Program-made: the position numbers and the translations under genes
Part shown: positions 63,386-64,000 of the stretch, piece by piece
How positions within the stretch are numbered: position 1 is the first letter of the stretch
Layout of the letters: each line of letters begins with the position of its first letter
Assembly: GCA_965602805.1 (NCBI GenBank)
Contig: CBFCZK010000007.1
Coordinates: 1-64,000 of the forward strand
Direction: 5' to 3'
From: Thiomicrorhabdus sp965602805
Lineage (GTDB): Bacteria > Pseudomonadota > Gammaproteobacteria > Thiomicrospirales > Thiomicrospiraceae
Length of the DNA: 64,000 bases
The notes under the pieces: generated by a model
What the model saw: the letters and a program-made list of their open reading frames with translations, nothing else
What the model was told of the DNA's origin: nothing
The model's database searches: none

Positions 63386-63540
63386 TTATAATCAATCTCA
63401 TATTTAGGTCTAACCGTTAAATTATCGACTTAATTCCATTAAAAATTAGAGGCTATTACTTGCCTTTCATGCCCTTCCATTTAAATCAATATATCTAGCC
63501 TACTAATTCACCACTTACAAACTGCCAGGCCTAGTGTATT
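63386..63540. repeat. Duplicated 3' flank of chemoreceptor, copy B (empty MITE site)
   Basis: The counterpart of 57498-57660 without the MITE. The segment around 63381-63400 aligns across the insertion point. The gap 63314-63634 otherwise holds only the hairpin and a decayed palindrome. Confidence 0.6.
63524..63535. repeat. Decayed palindrome copy GCCAGGCCTAGT
   Basis: Two changes from the dodecamer, at the end of the duplicated chemoreceptor flank. Confidence 0.5.
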
Positions 63541-63634
63541 AGAATAATGAACCATCTTGAACAAAAACCACACTGATCAAAATAATTAAGCTAACAATTA
63601 ATTTACCTATTAACACACCTATAAAAGGCTTCAC

Positions 63635-63742
63635 ATGAAACAACTTATCACTCTATCCTTACTCGTCCTTGTGATTCTTACATTTGCAGGCTGTTCACTT
63701 ATTCCAGACCTTCCTGGGCCTATTGGCATTCCGGGGATTTAG
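63635..63742 (+). CDS. 35-residue lipoprotein
   Basis: ATG at 63635 has AAAAGG upstream. The peptide has a basic start (MKQ), a hydrophobic core and a lipobox in LTFAGC, leaving a mature part of about 17 residues rich in Pro, Gly and Ile. Short lipoproteins of this kind (entericidin-like in size) are common, and the function is unknown. It precedes another lipoprotein gene on the same strand. Confidence 0.65.
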   Translation: MKQLITLSLLVLVILTFAGCSLIPDLPGPIGIPGI

Positions 63743-63838
63743 AACTGCCCTTTTTCTGCAATTGATATCCTAGTTCAAGTTTTTTTACCTGTGATAAGCG
63801 TAGAATTAAACTATTACAGAGTTATTAGGAGTTTATTC

Positions 63839-64000
63839 ATGACCACTTTTTTAAACTTTAAACCCCAACACTTGCTTTCAAAGCTATCAATTGCCCTGTT
63901 GAGTTTAGTGCTTTTCGGCCTATCCGGGTGTAGCACGATTCCTGTGTCGCAAGATTATCAAACGACAACAGCTTTGAAAAACTACGCGACGTACCAATGG
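63839..64000 (+). CDS. Lipoprotein, 5' part (DUF4136-like, cut by the window)
   Basis: ATG at 63839 has AGGAG upstream. The first 54 codons show a signal segment (KLSIALLSLVLFGLSGC) with a lipobox Cys in LSGC, followed by STIPVSQDY and a KNYATYQW stretch. This start is like DUF4136 lipoproteins, whose mature N-terminus often ends in a similar aromatic strand. The gene runs off the right edge, so the family is tentative. Confidence 0.6.
   Translation, partial: MTTFLNFKPQHLLSKLSIALLSLVLFGLSGCSTIPVSQDYQTTTALKNYATYQW

Overview
The window reads as the chromosome of a mesophilic, moderately AT-rich gammaproteobacterium. Protein style and gene order suggest a sulfur-oxidising relative of Thiomicrospira, Hydrogenovibrio or Thiomicrorhabdus. 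Supporting signs are a complete cbb3 oxidase locus as the only terminal oxidase seen, a TauE/SafE exporter, paired YeeE/YedE sulfur transporters, many cyclic-di-GMP and chemotaxis proteins, and the gammaproteobacterial histidine and Tat gene order. The genus is an inference. I saw no tRNA, rRNA, CRISPR array, prophage or intact transposase.

Layout. 1-195: probable insertion-sequence end and a hairpin. 0.2-3.2 kb: lipid A acyltransferase, tRNA thiolase TtcA and a secreted DUF3616 protein. 3.4-6.6 kb: a response regulator with an HD-GYP phosphodiesterase plus an MHYT sensor kinase. 6.6-11.6 kb: MOSC protein, then a trmA-tauE-diguanylate cyclase unit, then a putative outer-membrane barrel. 11.9-13.1 kb: dual-receiver diguanylate cyclase. 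13.4-18.6 kb: metH and a YeeE/YedE pair. 18.8-25.9 kb: typA, proline iminopeptidase with dtd, a REC-GGDEF-EAL protein and two unknown membrane proteins. 26.0-34.7 kb, minus strand: ccoNOQP, a 46-residue membrane protein too small for most gene callers, ccoG, ccoH, ccoI and ccoS. 35.1-38.8 kb: hisB-hisH-hisA-hisF-hisE and a HIT protein. 39.0-43.0 kb: tatABC and a DUF255 thioredoxin-fold protein. 43.1-45.5 kb: metalloprotease, cation diffusion facilitator and ComF. 45.7-53.0 kb: bioB-bioF-(DUF748)-bioH-bioC. 53.2-54.4 kb: truncated haemoglobin and an HxlR regulator. 54.8-63.3 kb: two paralogous chemoreceptors around a broken P-type ATPase tail, an amino-acid permease and lrgAB. 63.6 kb to the end: two small lipoprotein genes, the last cut by the window.

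The strongest unexplained signal is a perfect palindromic dodecamer, ACCAGGCCTGGT. Its ten-base core occurs exactly 17 times, where about 0.06 would be expected by chance, and four decayed copies are also visible. Intergenic copies sit just after stop codons or between convergent genes, sometimes inside a terminator stem. Coding copies are read mostly as Gln-Ala-Trp or Pro-Gly-Leu and never in the third frame. The behaviour resembles DNA uptake sequences or the cyanobacterial HIP1 palindrome, but the role is unknown.

A second story is the chemoreceptor duplication. Both copies share their 3' flank. One flank carries a 204-bp MITE with 15-bp inverted ends and a 5-bp target duplication, and the other paralogue preserves the empty site. 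Blocks of complete nucleotide identity between the two genes point to gene conversion.
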